Source: Bacteroidales bacterium
GTDB lineage: Bacteria > Bacteroidota > Bacteroidia > Bacteroidales > Muribaculaceae
Assembly: GCA_004557825.1 (NCBI GenBank)
Contig: SFFL01000002.1
Location: 1 to 64,000, forward strand
Direction of reading: 5' to 3'
Length of the DNA stretch: 64,000 nucleotides
The number at the start of each line of letters is the position of its first letter. Position 1 is the stretch's first letter. Both the position numbers and the translations under genes were made by a program. Positions 42,151-50,569 of this stretch are shown in pieces. Below the pieces are notes generated by a model. The model was not told the DNA's origin. It saw only the letters and a program-made list of their open reading frames with translations, and did not search any database.

Positions 42151-42226
42151 AGCTTAGTAACGGAAAGAATCGGGGTTTCAATAAGCCTTTTACTATTTTT
42201 AACAGACCGGAATGAAATTTTATCGT

Positions 42227-42234
42227 TAATTTTG
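42227..42234 (+). promoter_or_regulatory. TAnnTTTG motif before pdxJ
   Basis: TAATTTTG would start a transcript near 42241 with a leader of about 85 nt. It faces the minus-strand motif at 42269-42276, so the two leaders would overlap. Confidence 0.45.
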
Positions 42235-42268
42235 TGGCTTGATAGCGTTCCCCGCACTGTTCCGGGAA

Positions 42269-42276
42269 CAAAGGTA
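42269..42276 (-). promoter_or_regulatory. TAnnTTTG motif before the nadK operon
   Basis: On the minus strand TACCTTTG lies about 119 bp before the ATG at 42150. Transcription would run left from about 42262, across the pdxJ promoter. Confidence 0.45.
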
Positions 42277-42324
42277 GGCAATTTTTCGGATTTTTCTGCC
42301 TCTTTTGTCATAGATTTCACAATA

Positions 42325-43041
42325 ATGATTACCAATCTGAGTGTAAACATAAACAAAGTGGCCACGCTGCGCAATGCACGTGGCGAGAACACCCCCGATG
42401 TAGAGCAGGTGGCAGTGGATTGCGAGGCCTTCGGCGCCGACGGCATCACCGTGCATCCCCGCCCCGACGAGCGCCACATCCGCCACGATGATGTGCTCAA
42501 GCTCCGTCCGCTGGTAAAAACTGAATTCAACATCGAAGGGTACCCCTCCGACGATTTCCTCGACCTGGTGCTGAAAACCAAGCCGGAGCAGGTGACTCTC
42601 GTGCCCGACGCTCCCGACCAGCTCACCTCCTGCGCCGGATGGAATGTGAAGGCCAACGCCGAATTTCTCACCGGCATCGTCGACCGCCTTCGCGAGGCCG
42701 GCATCCGCACATCGATTTTCGTCGACACCGACGAGGATAACATCCGCGCCGCAGCCGCCTGCGGTGCCGACCGCGTGGAGCTATACACCAAGCCTTACGC
42801 CGATATGTACCCCACCGACCCCGACGCTGCCGTAGCGCCCTACGTGGCCGCATCGGCTGCCGCTCACAAGGTCGGCCTGGGTGTCAACGCCGGTCACGAC
42901 CTCAACCTGCAGAATCTGGCCTTCTTCCACCGTTCCGTTCCCTACCTCAACGAGGTATCCATCGGTCACGCCCTGATTTCCGACGCCCTCTACCTGGGTC
43001 TCTCCGAAACAATACGCCGCTACAAGGAGGCACTAAAATAA
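42325..43041 (+). CDS. pdxJ: Pyridoxine 5'-phosphate synthase PdxJ
   Basis: 238 residues from the ATG at 42325 ([20 protein letters not shown]), the standard PdxJ opening. [58 protein letters not shown] and [12 protein letters not shown] follow. It condenses aminoacetone phosphate with deoxyxylulose phosphate in vitamin B6 synthesis, the same sugar precursor used by ThiG. An open frame back to 42232 is not needed. It is followed by the exbB-like gene in the order usual for Bacteroides. Confidence 0.95.
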   Translation: MITNLSVNINKVATLRNARGENTPDVEQVAVDCEAFGADGITVHPRPDERHIRHDDVLKLRPLVKTEFNIEGYPSDDFLDLVLKTKPEQVTLVPDAPDQLTSCAGWNVKANAEFLTGIVDRLREAGIRTSIFVDTDEDNIRAAAACGADRVELYTKPYADMYPTDPDAAVAPYVAASAAAHKVGLGVNAGHDLNLQNLAFFHRSVPYLNEVSIGHALISDALYLGLSETIRRYKEALK

Positions 43042-43043
43042 AC

Positions 43044-43102
43044 CCCGGCGGCCGGAATCTCCTTCCGCCAGCCCCCCGGCGGCTGGAATCCTCCACCGCC
43101 AG
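43044..43102. repeat. 28-bp imperfect tandem duplication
   Basis: CCCGGCGGCCGGAATCTCC and CCCGGCGGCTGGAATCCTCC each extend to CCGCCAG, at 43044-43071 and 43075-43102. They start 3 bp after the pdxJ stop. Confidence 0.8.
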
Positions 43103-43138
43103 TTATCTTTAACCCGCTAACCATTAATCCATTTCAAT

Positions 43139-43828
43139 ATGATACTCGCCGATGCCGCCATCAACGGCGCACCCGCAGCCGCAGCAGCCGCCTCGCAGGC
43201 CGTGACAGAGCTTTCGCTCTGGGACCTCTGCCTCAAAGGAGGTCCGCTGATGATTGTTCTGGCCGCTCTTTCACTGGTATGTATTTATGTATTCGTTGAG
43301 CGACTGATTGTAATTCACAACGCCGACCGCCTCGACGACTCTTTTATGAAGCGCATCCGCGACTACATCCACGAGGGTGAAATCGAAAGCGCCTACAACC
43401 TCTGCCGCAAGAATAATTCCCCCTACGGCCGCCTAATCGCCAAGGGTATCTCGCGTATCGGCCGACCCGTCAACGATATTATGTCGGCCATCGAGAACAC
43501 CGGCAACATCGAGGTCGCCAATCTCTCGAAGGGTTTCCCCTGGCTGGCCACCACCGCCGCCGGAGCACCTATGATCGGCTTCCTCGGCACCGTTATCGGT
43601 ATGGTGCAGGCCTTCTACTCCATAGCCTCGCAGGGCAATTCGGCCAACATCTCCACCTTCTCCAGCGGCATCTACACCGCCCTGGTCACCACCGTGGCCG
43701 GCCTTATCGTGGGCGTTATCGCCCTCTTTGCCTACAACTACCTCGTGGCCCGCGTAAACACGGTGATGAACCGCATGGAGGCAAAGACAATGGAGTTTAT
43801 GGACCTGCTCAACGAACCCGTTCTCTGA
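43139..43828 (+). CDS. ExbB/TolQ-family proton channel
   Basis: 229 residues with three membrane helices (about 37-55, 140-165, 178-200). Family blocks include NTGNIEVANLSKGFPWLATTA and the highly conserved IGFLGTVIGMVQAF and TALVTTVAGLIVGVIAL. It forms the motor stator with the ExbD-like protein and powers TonB-dependent import or envelope maintenance. It is 97 bp after pdxJ and 54 bp before the exbD-like gene. TolQ identity cannot be excluded. Confidence 0.92.
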   Translation: MILADAAINGAPAAAAAASQAVTELSLWDLCLKGGPLMIVLAALSLVCIYVFVERLIVIHNADRLDDSFMKRIRDYIHEGEIESAYNLCRKNNSPYGRLIAKGISRIGRPVNDIMSAIENTGNIEVANLSKGFPWLATTAAGAPMIGFLGTVIGMVQAFYSIASQGNSANISTFSSGIYTALVTTVAGLIVGVIALFAYNYLVARVNTVMNRMEAKTMEFMDLLNEPVL

Positions 43829-43882
43829 CATCCGGTTTCCGGCAACCTTTATTTTCCCGGCCCCGAATGCCGGCTGTAAGCT

Positions 43883-44389
43883 ATGCTGAAACGTAACAAC
43901 AACCTTATGGCAGCCTTCTCGATGGCGTCGATGACCGACGTGATCTTCCTGCTGCTCATATTCTTTATGGTCACCTCCACATTCGTGTTCCCCACCGGGC
44001 TGGAAGTAAATCTCCCCCAGGGCACCGAGCAGAGCGCCATAAAGCCCTCGACACGCGTCTATATCGACGCCAACGACTCGATTTTCGCCGCCACCGCCGA
44101 CGAAACGCCCCAGCCGGTGACACTCACCGCCCTGCCGGTGTTCCTGAAGATGGCCAATGAGCAGGATTCCACCGGTTTCGTGGCGCTGTATGCCGACGAA
44201 ACAGTGCGCTACGGCCGCATTGTGGAAGTACTCACGGCCGGCGCCGAAAACAATATCAAGATTGTGCTCGCCACACAGCCCGTGAGCAACCACGCCGCTT
44301 CGCCGGCGCCCGCACAGCCCGCCGGCTCCCCCGCCCAGGGAGCTGAAGCATCGCAGAACACCCAGTCAGCCACAGATGAGAGCCGATAA
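43883..44389 (+). CDS. ExbD/TolR-family protein
   Basis: 168 residues. One N-terminal transmembrane helix with the critical acidic residue is in SMTDVIFLLLIFFMV (Asp). A periplasmic domain follows (VNLPQGTEQS, VALYADETVRYGRIVEVL). The C-terminal 30 residues are a Pro/Ala/Gln tail not needed for the fold. It acts with the ExbB-like protein to use the proton gradient. The end overlaps the next gene by 14 bp. Confidence 0.9.
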   Translation: MLKRNNNLMAAFSMASMTDVIFLLLIFFMVTSTFVFPTGLEVNLPQGTEQSAIKPSTRVYIDANDSIFAATADETPQPVTLTALPVFLKMANEQDSTGFVALYADETVRYGRIVEVLTAGAENNIKIVLATQPVSNHAASPAPAQPAGSPAQGAEASQNTQSATDESR

Positions 44390-45203
44390 TAATCATAACG
44401 GCAACGACCGGCACACCGCCCGCTGGTGGGCCGCCCTGGCCACCCTGCTTTTCCACGGGGTGCTACTGCTGTGTATGCTCTATTGCTTCCTGACCTATCC
44501 GCCGAAAGATGGCCTTCCCCCGCTGCCTCAGCAGTCGCAGGAGATTGTGTTTGAGAAGGTGGAAGACCTCTATGCCGGCGGCGAATTTGTGCGCACCGGC
44601 GATACCTTCGACGATACCGCTCTCGACGAGCCTGCTCCATCGGCCGAAGCTCAGCCCGAGCCTTCACAGAAGGGTCCCGACCTGCGCGATGCCGGTGAGG
44701 CTGCAAAGCCCGACAAGGTTGTCAGCTCCGACAGGCCCTCTCCCGCAAAGGTCGACAAGAAGCCCAAAGGCCCTACAAAAGAGCAACTTGAGGCTCAGAA
44801 GAAAAAGCAGGAAGCCGAAAAGCGTCAGCAGGCTAAGAAAAATGCCGACGATGCCACCCGTCGCGCTTTCGGCGGCAAAGGGAAAGGAAAATCGGGCCAG
44901 ACCGACGGCAACTCCGACACCGGCGCCACCTCCGGCACTCCCGGCAATGGTGTGGCAGGCCGCACCCTGGAGCACTGGGACCGCGTAAAATCCACAAAAA
45001 TCGGCGAGATTGCCATCCGCGTGAAAGTCAACGGCGAAGGCCGGGTAATTTCAGCCACCTACGACCCCTCTCACTCCAACGGCGCCGTAGCCGGCGACAC
45101 ACGTATGCGCGAGCAGTGCCGCCGCAAGTCGCTGGAATGCCGCTTCTCGGTAAAAGAGGGCGCCCCCACCGCCTCCGGCACCATCACCTGGCGCTTCCGC
45201 TAA
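44376..45203 (+). CDS. TonB/TolA-like energy transducer
   Basis: 275 residues. A single transmembrane helix (ALATLLFHGVLLLCMLYCF) is near the N terminus. A long periplasmic linker rich in Pro, Glu, Lys and Gln (EQLEAQKKKQEAEKRQQAKK) follows, then a compact C-terminal domain (IAIRVKVNGEGRVISATYDP, MREQCRRKS). It couples the ExbB/ExbD motor to outer-membrane transporters such as the SusC here. The Lys/Gln-rich helix is TolA-like and the last domain TonB-like. Its last 16 bases, including the stop, recur 34 bp downstream. Confidence 0.85.
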   Translation: MRADNNHNGNDRHTARWWAALATLLFHGVLLLCMLYCFLTYPPKDGLPPLPQQSQEIVFEKVEDLYAGGEFVRTGDTFDDTALDEPAPSAEAQPEPSQKGPDLRDAGEAAKPDKVVSSDRPSPAKVDKKPKGPTKEQLEAQKKKQEAEKRQQAKKNADDATRRAFGGKGKGKSGQTDGNSDTGATSGTPGNGVAGRTLEHWDRVKSTKIGEIAIRVKVNGEGRVISATYDPSHSNGAVAGDTRMREQCRRKSLECRFSVKEGAPTASGTITWRFR

Positions 45204-45252
45204 CCTCCCCGCCGCCCGGCGCCTCCCTAAACTCCGCCTGGCGCTTCCGCTA
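45187..45252. repeat. 16-bp duplication of the tonB-like stop region
   Basis: CCTGGCGCTTCCGCTA occurs exactly at 45187-45202, covering the last codons and the first bases of the stop, and at 45237-45252 in noncoding DNA. Confidence 0.8.
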
Positions 45253-45300
45253 TCCGCTAATCTCCGCTTTTGACCCTGCATTTCCAATCTATTGACCGAT

Positions 45301-47112
45301 ATGACAAGACACATCAGTCCCGCTAAAACTTTAGCCCGCATACTCCGGACGGTGTGTCTGCCGATAGCGGAGCAACCCACGCTCCTGCTCACCGCATTCC
45401 TCTGTCTGAATCCGCAATTCCCACGTGTTCTGAAGGTTATTATCAGCGGTGGCAACAACGGATTTCCTTTGTTTGAGGAATTCTTCGCATTCATCGCATT
45501 TCTGCTGGCATATATCATTGCCGCGAGCGCAATCCTGATTCGCCGCAAATGGTATAAGATGCTGTGGTATGTGCTTTTGCTCACTATCTTCACCGTCCAC
45601 TATTTCCTGCACTTCAACTTCGGCAGCCGTCTCACTCCGGAGCTGATGAATGTGCTTCTGGAAACGAATGTGCAGGAGAGCACCGAATTTCTGCAATATT
45701 TCCTCCCCACGAAAGGCACACTCATCACTGCCGCACTGCTCGCGCTCCTTATCTCCGCAGTGGCAATCGGCGAGAAGTATCAGCGCCTCCTTCTGGCAAA
45801 GCTAAAAGCAATAATTAGAGGCGGCCGCTCTGTAATTACCGGAATATTAGGCATTCTCACCATCCTAAGTCTGATTTTCGGCATATACCAGTGCCGGCTG
45901 CCGGTAAGCCTGCTCCGGGCAAAATCGCAGAGCCAACTCGAGGCAATAATGTCGACCTTCAGTCCGTGGGCTTCAGATGAATTCACATATCTCTCCTGTG
46001 CCATAAAAGGATGCCACTTTATGCGGCAGCAGTCCGACGATTTCACCGCCTCCACCGCACGCGCCCTGAAAGAGGAGATAGCCACCCTCACCGCACCGGC
46101 CGACACCCTGCGGCTCATTATGGTTATCGGCGAGAGCTACAACAAGCGTCACGCCGGCATCTACGGCTACTCGCTCAGCACCACGCCCTGTATGCAACGC
46201 GAGGCCGACGACTCGCTCCTGACGGTGTTCAACGATGTAATTTCGCGCTATTCCACCACCAGCATCACGCTGAAAAATATTTTCTCGCTCAACAATCAGC
46301 AGGCCGGTGAGCCGTGGGGAAGCGCACCCGGATTCACAGCCATTATGAAGCAGGCCGGCTATGGTGTATATCTGTGGGACAACCAGGTAATGCTGTCAGG
46401 CACAGGCAATTCCACCGTCACCAGCTCTTCCACCCCTCTCGACGGGCCTATACGCGAAATGTGCTATACCGCCGTCAACGAGCGCAACTTCCCCCTCGAT
46501 GGTGAAATCCTGGATGATTTCTTCCTCCATACCGACTCCGTGAGCAGCCGCTACCTGGGCATTCTGCACCTTATGGGGCAGCATATCAGCGCCAAAGCTC
46601 GCTATCCCCACGAAACATTCAGCCGCTTCACCGGAGACTCCATCCGCCGCACCGAGCCGTGGATTACCCCGGCTATGCTTACCGAAATCGCATATTACGA
46701 CAACGCCACACTCTACAACGACGCCCTGATGGGGCGTCTCTTCGACCGCTACCGTCACAGCAATGCCGTGATTATCTATTTCTCCGACCACAGCGACGAA
46801 ATCTTCGACTACCGCCCGTCGATGGGACGTCTCGCTCCCACACCGTGTATGGAACGGCAGCAGATTGAGGCCCTTAACGAAATTCCATTCGTGGTGTGGA
46901 CATCGCCCCTCTACAAAGAGCGGCATCCCGAAATGGTGGAGAATATCCGCCGGGCGGCTTCGCTCCCCTTCACCAACGACAATGTAAGCCAAATGCTCCT
47001 CAACCTTGGTGGTATAAAATCGAGCTATTACAGCCCCGGACAGGACCCCCTCTCCGGCAAATTCCGCCCAGTCCGCCGCATCGTCAAAGACAACACCCCC
47101 TACGACCCCTGA
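45301..47112 (+). CDS. Phosphoethanolamine transferase (EptA/CptA type)
   Basis: 603 residues. Five hydrophobic segments occupy the first 200 residues. A periplasmic sulfatase-fold domain follows: VIGESYNKRHAGIYGYSLSTTP holds the conserved Glu and the nucleophilic Thr region, SLNNQQAG follows, and IIYFSDHSDEIFDYR provides metal ligands. These enzymes add phosphoethanolamine to lipid A, core or other glycans, often giving resistance to cationic peptides. The start at 45301 (MTRHISPAKTL) is preferred to a TTG at 45292. It stands alone between the tonB-like gene and the polysaccharide cluster. Confidence 0.85.
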   Translation: MTRHISPAKTLARILRTVCLPIAEQPTLLLTAFLCLNPQFPRVLKVIISGGNNGFPLFEEFFAFIAFLLAYIIAASAILIRRKWYKMLWYVLLLTIFTVHYFLHFNFGSRLTPELMNVLLETNVQESTEFLQYFLPTKGTLITAALLALLISAVAIGEKYQRLLLAKLKAIIRGGRSVITGILGILTILSLIFGIYQCRLPVSLLRAKSQSQLEAIMSTFSPWASDEFTYLSCAIKGCHFMRQQSDDFTASTARALKEEIATLTAPADTLRLIMVIGESYNKRHAGIYGYSLSTTPCMQREADDSLLTVFNDVISRYSTTSITLKNIFSLNNQQAGEPWGSAPGFTAIMKQAGYGVYLWDNQVMLSGTGNSTVTSSSTPLDGPIREMCYTAVNERNFPLDGEILDDFFLHTDSVSSRYLGILHLMGQHISAKARYPHETFSRFTGDSIRRTEPWITPAMLTEIAYYDNATLYNDALMGRLFDRYRHSNAVIIYFSDHSDEIFDYRPSMGRLAPTPCMERQQIEALNEIPFVVWTSPLYKERHPEMVENIRRAASLPFTNDNVSQMLLNLGGIKSSYYSPGQDPLSGKFRPVRRIVKDNTPYDP

Positions 47113-47227
47113 CCGCCAACCCGACACGAATGGAGCGCTAAATCTTTTAATTCTTATAAATCATATAATTCATATAAGGGATTGCCGGGGTGCTATATAA
47201 TATTTAAGCATTATTTACGTTGTAAAT

Positions 47228-47279
47228 GAGGAATACTCTAAATCTACCATAGAGGAATACTCCAAACCTACGACATAGA
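47228..47279. repeat. 26-bp imperfect tandem repeat in a leader region
   Basis: GAGGAATACTCTAAATCTAC and GAGGAATACTCCAAACCTAC, each followed by a CATAG, lie head to tail before the export gene. The 199-bp gap is markedly AT-rich compared with its neighbours and probably holds the promoter of the polysaccharide genes. Confidence 0.7.
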
Positions 47280-47311
47280 TAAATAATTCTGTACAGTCAC
47301 TTATCACGATA

Positions 47312-48127
47312 ATGCTGCAAAAATTTCTCCGGCGCTGCGGCGCCATACTGCCTGCTGTGACAGCAGCGGTGCTGATGCTGAGCTCCTGCTCGCACAAGAC
47401 TATGCTCCCCTATTTCAGGGATGTCACCGAATCGGAAGTGCAACTCACAGTGCCTAAACAGGTGGAAATCGAGCCTGACGACGAACTTTACATTATGGTA
47501 AGTTCGCCCCAACCTACCGCAACGGCACAGTTCAATTTCCCCACCATCAACCCCGCCTCGGGCGAGTCAACCCTGGTCAACACCGGATCAAAACAGCTCA
47601 CCTACTTCGTTGACGCTGAGGGCAACATCGACATTCCCGCTCTGGGCAAAGTGCATGTGGCAGGTCTCACCGTAGAGCAGATTCAGACAAAAATCAAGGA
47701 CCTGATTTCCAAGTGGGTCGACAATCCCTCGGTGGAAGTGCGCCTGATGAGTTTCCGCGTGAATATGCTCGGCGAATTCACCAAGCCCGGCACCGTGGTC
47801 ACCGATCGCAAGACCTACACCATCCTCCAGGCCATTGCCGATGCCGGCGACCTTACCCCCTACGGCCGCCGCGACAAAGTGCTCCTCATCCGCGAGGATG
47901 GCGGCAAGCAGAAGCGTGTGATTCTCGACCTTACCAAGTCGGACCTACTCACCTCGGAATATTACTATCTGCAGCCCAACGATGTGATCTATGTGATGCC
48001 CAACAATGTGCGCGAGGGTATCGCCAAATACGACCAGTCGAAATCCTACAACCTATCTATGATTTCAACCATCGTGAGCGCCACCTCGGTGATTGCATCG
48101 CTCATTATCGCACTCACAGTGAAGTAA
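47312..48127 (+). CDS. Polysaccharide export lipoprotein (Wza-like)
   Basis: 271 residues. The signal ends in the lipobox LSSC (Cys 26). A polysaccharide export (PES) domain follows (EIEPDDELYIMVSS, YFVDAEGNIDIPALGKVHVAGLTVEQIQTKI). An SLBB domain comes next (FRVNMLGEFTKPGTVVTDRKTYTILQAIADAGDL), then a C-terminal hydrophobic segment (MISTIVSATSVIASLIIALTV). It forms the outer-membrane exit for capsule or exopolysaccharide and pairs with the Wzc-like protein 10 bp downstream. Confidence 0.9.
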   Translation: MLQKFLRRCGAILPAVTAAVLMLSSCSHKTMLPYFRDVTESEVQLTVPKQVEIEPDDELYIMVSSPQPTATAQFNFPTINPASGESTLVNTGSKQLTYFVDAEGNIDIPALGKVHVAGLTVEQIQTKIKDLISKWVDNPSVEVRLMSFRVNMLGEFTKPGTVVTDRKTYTILQAIADAGDLTPYGRRDKVLLIREDGGKQKRVILDLTKSDLLTSEYYYLQPNDVIYVMPNNVREGIAKYDQSKSYNLSMISTIVSATSVIASLIIALTVK

Positions 48128-48137
48128 CCTGCGCCTT

Positions 48138-50504
48138 ATGGAAAAGAAGAAAAACAGCGATATTATCGACTTCAGCTCACTGCTTCAGTCCTACAAAAAC
48201 CATTGGTATCTTTTCGCCATATCCATCCTGATATGCCTCGCCGGCGCATTCTATTATGCCAAGATCAAGCGCCCGGTCTACGCCGTCACCTCCAATGTGC
48301 TCATTGACACCGGCGAGAACGACCCGATGAACATGCTCAGCATGAATATGGGCGGACTGTTTGGCTCAAAGAACATCGTCGACGACGAGATTTTCGTGAT
48401 TTCCTCGCACTCGCTCTACAAGAACGTGGCCAAGGAGCTCGGTCTCGACATCAAGCGCAGACACCGTCTGGGCATTATGAACAATGTCGACGTCTACGAT
48501 GAATATCCCCTTGATATTATCGCGCCACCGATGTTTGCCGATACGGCTAAAATGGCCATCAACTTCCGCGTGAACGTCAACGAGAAAGGATTGGCTACAG
48601 TAAGCGTGAAAGGCGGCCCCAACAACGCGAAGCTCGCCAACATCAAGGATGCCAAGCTCCCCCTGGAAATCAAGACTATCTTCGGCGACTTCTCCCTGGT
48701 AAAAACGAAATACTTCGTGCCCGGCGAGGATATGACCTACAAGTTCACCGTGCGCGGCTACGATGTGGCCGCCGAAGATCTTGGTGAAAAAATCTCGGCC
48801 TACATCGCCAACAAGCGCACCAACGTAATTAAAATTTCCTACGCCACCCCCGACCCCGAATTCGGCAAAACGATTCTCAACACGCTGGTGGCCAAATACG
48901 ATGAGCGCGTAATCAACAATAAGAACACTCAGAGCAACAAGACCCTGCGCTTCATCGACTCGCGCATCACAGGTCTGCTCGACGACCTCTCCTCGCTCGA
49001 AAAAAGCATTCAGAACTATAAGGAAGCCAACGGCCTTACCGACCCGACAGTCGACGCTACTTACAACTTTGCCTTCAAGGGTGAGATAGCCAAACAGCTT
49101 GCCACGGCTGAAGGACAGCTTGAGGTGGCAAGAATCGCCCGCGAGTTCATCACCACTCCCGGCAATGAATACTCGCTGATACCGTTCTCGGCCACCGATG
49201 CGTCCTCGACGGGTGTCAACGCTTCCATTATCGCCTACAACGAGCTGGCAATGAAGCGCCTGCAGCTGCTCACCAATGCCCGCCCCGACAACCCCCAGGT
49301 GCGCAACTTCGAGAAGCAAATCGATGCTATGCGCGAGAACATCACCGTTTCTCTGGCCAAGAATTACGATACTAACCTGGCTCTTGTCAATGAAATCCGC
49401 TCGAAAATGGGCGAAGCTCAGTCGCAACTGGGTAAGCTTCCCCGTCAGGAGCGCGAATACCTTGACCTGAAGCGCGACCAGGAAATCAAGCAGGAAATCT
49501 ATCTCGTGCTGGTGCAGAAGCGCGAGGAAACTGCCGTGATGCTGGCCAACGCCATCAGCAAGGGCATCGTCGTAGACGAAGCTTTCGTGAACTCTACGCC
49601 GATTTCAATTTCCAAGAAAATGATTCTCCTGCTGGGTCTGCTGCTGGGCTTGGCATTACCCATGATCTACCTCAGCATCCGCAGAATGCTCCGCGGCAAG
49701 CCTGAGACCCGCCAGGAAATCGAGAATCAGGTGGAAGCACCTATCCTGGGCGAAATCAGCACCTCGCGCAGCGGCAAGAATCTGGTGGTTACCCCAAACT
49801 CCACCTCCTCAACCGTGGAGCTGTTCAAGCTTATCCGCACCAACCTTCAGTTTATGCTCAAGTCGAAGGGGAGCAAGGTGATTATGGTCACCTCCTCGCA
49901 GTCGGGCGAAGGAAAATCGTTTATCTCGGTGAACACCGCCGCCGCATTTGCCCTGCTTGGCAAGAAGGTGCTCCTCGTGGGCCTCGACATCCGCAAACCC
50001 ATGCTGGCGCAGTACCTCAACCTACCCATCGACCACGCAGGCCTCACCAGCTATCTTTCGGTACCCGATATGCAATTCTCCGCAGTGGTGCAGCACATCA
50101 GCGAGGTGCCCAACCTCGACGTGGTGGTGGCCGGTATCATCCCACCCAACCCTGCCGAACTGCTTCTCGACCCCCGTCTGGAACAGTTCTTCCAGATCGC
50201 CCGCGAGCAATACGATATCATCATCGTCGACTCCGCGCCGGTGGGTATGGTGAGCGACTCGCTCTCCGTGGCCGACTTCGCCGACGCCTCTATCTACGTG
50301 ACCCGTCTGGATGTCACTACCTTCCGCGACCTGCGTTTCATCAACTCGCTCTATACCGTGGACCGTCTGCCCCGTATGTCGGTTGTGGTCAACGGCACCA
50401 AGACCACCAAGGGTTACGGCTATGGCTACGGCGGCGTAGAAGACCACGGCAAGCACACCGCGCACCACAAGAAATCGTTCTGGCAGAAACTTTTCGGCAA
50501 GTAA
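48138..50504 (+). CDS. Polysaccharide chain-length and tyrosine autokinase (Wzc-like)
   Basis: 788 residues. Two transmembrane helices (about 24-44 and 495-515) bracket a periplasmic Wzz-type domain with coiled-coil segments (LEKSIQNYKEANGL, AEGQLEVARIAREF). The GNVR-like segment LPRQEREYLDLKRDQEIKQEIY lies before the second helix. The cytoplasmic BY-kinase domain has Walker A SSQSGEGKSF (about 585-595), A' LLVGLDIRKP and Walker B IIIVDSAPVG. The C-terminal tail has only a short Tyr cluster (YGYGYGG). It controls polymer length and export together with the Wza-like partner. Confidence 0.92.
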   Translation: MEKKKNSDIIDFSSLLQSYKNHWYLFAISILICLAGAFYYAKIKRPVYAVTSNVLIDTGENDPMNMLSMNMGGLFGSKNIVDDEIFVISSHSLYKNVAKELGLDIKRRHRLGIMNNVDVYDEYPLDIIAPPMFADTAKMAINFRVNVNEKGLATVSVKGGPNNAKLANIKDAKLPLEIKTIFGDFSLVKTKYFVPGEDMTYKFTVRGYDVAAEDLGEKISAYIANKRTNVIKISYATPDPEFGKTILNTLVAKYDERVINNKNTQSNKTLRFIDSRITGLLDDLSSLEKSIQNYKEANGLTDPTVDATYNFAFKGEIAKQLATAEGQLEVARIAREFITTPGNEYSLIPFSATDASSTGVNASIIAYNELAMKRLQLLTNARPDNPQVRNFEKQIDAMRENITVSLAKNYDTNLALVNEIRSKMGEAQSQLGKLPRQEREYLDLKRDQEIKQEIYLVLVQKREETAVMLANAISKGIVVDEAFVNSTPISISKKMILLLGLLLGLALPMIYLSIRRMLRGKPETRQEIENQVEAPILGEISTSRSGKNLVVTPNSTSSTVELFKLIRTNLQFMLKSKGSKVIMVTSSQSGEGKSFISVNTAAAFALLGKKVLLVGLDIRKPMLAQYLNLPIDHAGLTSYLSVPDMQFSAVVQHISEVPNLDVVVAGIIPPNPAELLLDPRLEQFFQIAREQYDIIIVDSAPVGMVSDSLSVADFADASIYVTRLDVTTFRDLRFINSLYTVDRLPRMSVVVNGTKTTKGYGYGYGGVEDHGKHTAHHKKSFWQKLFGK

Positions 50505-50569
50505 GCCCCCGACACGTTTCAGGCGATAAGCGAATGCTATGCAAGCGATAAATCAATGACCCTCCCCAA

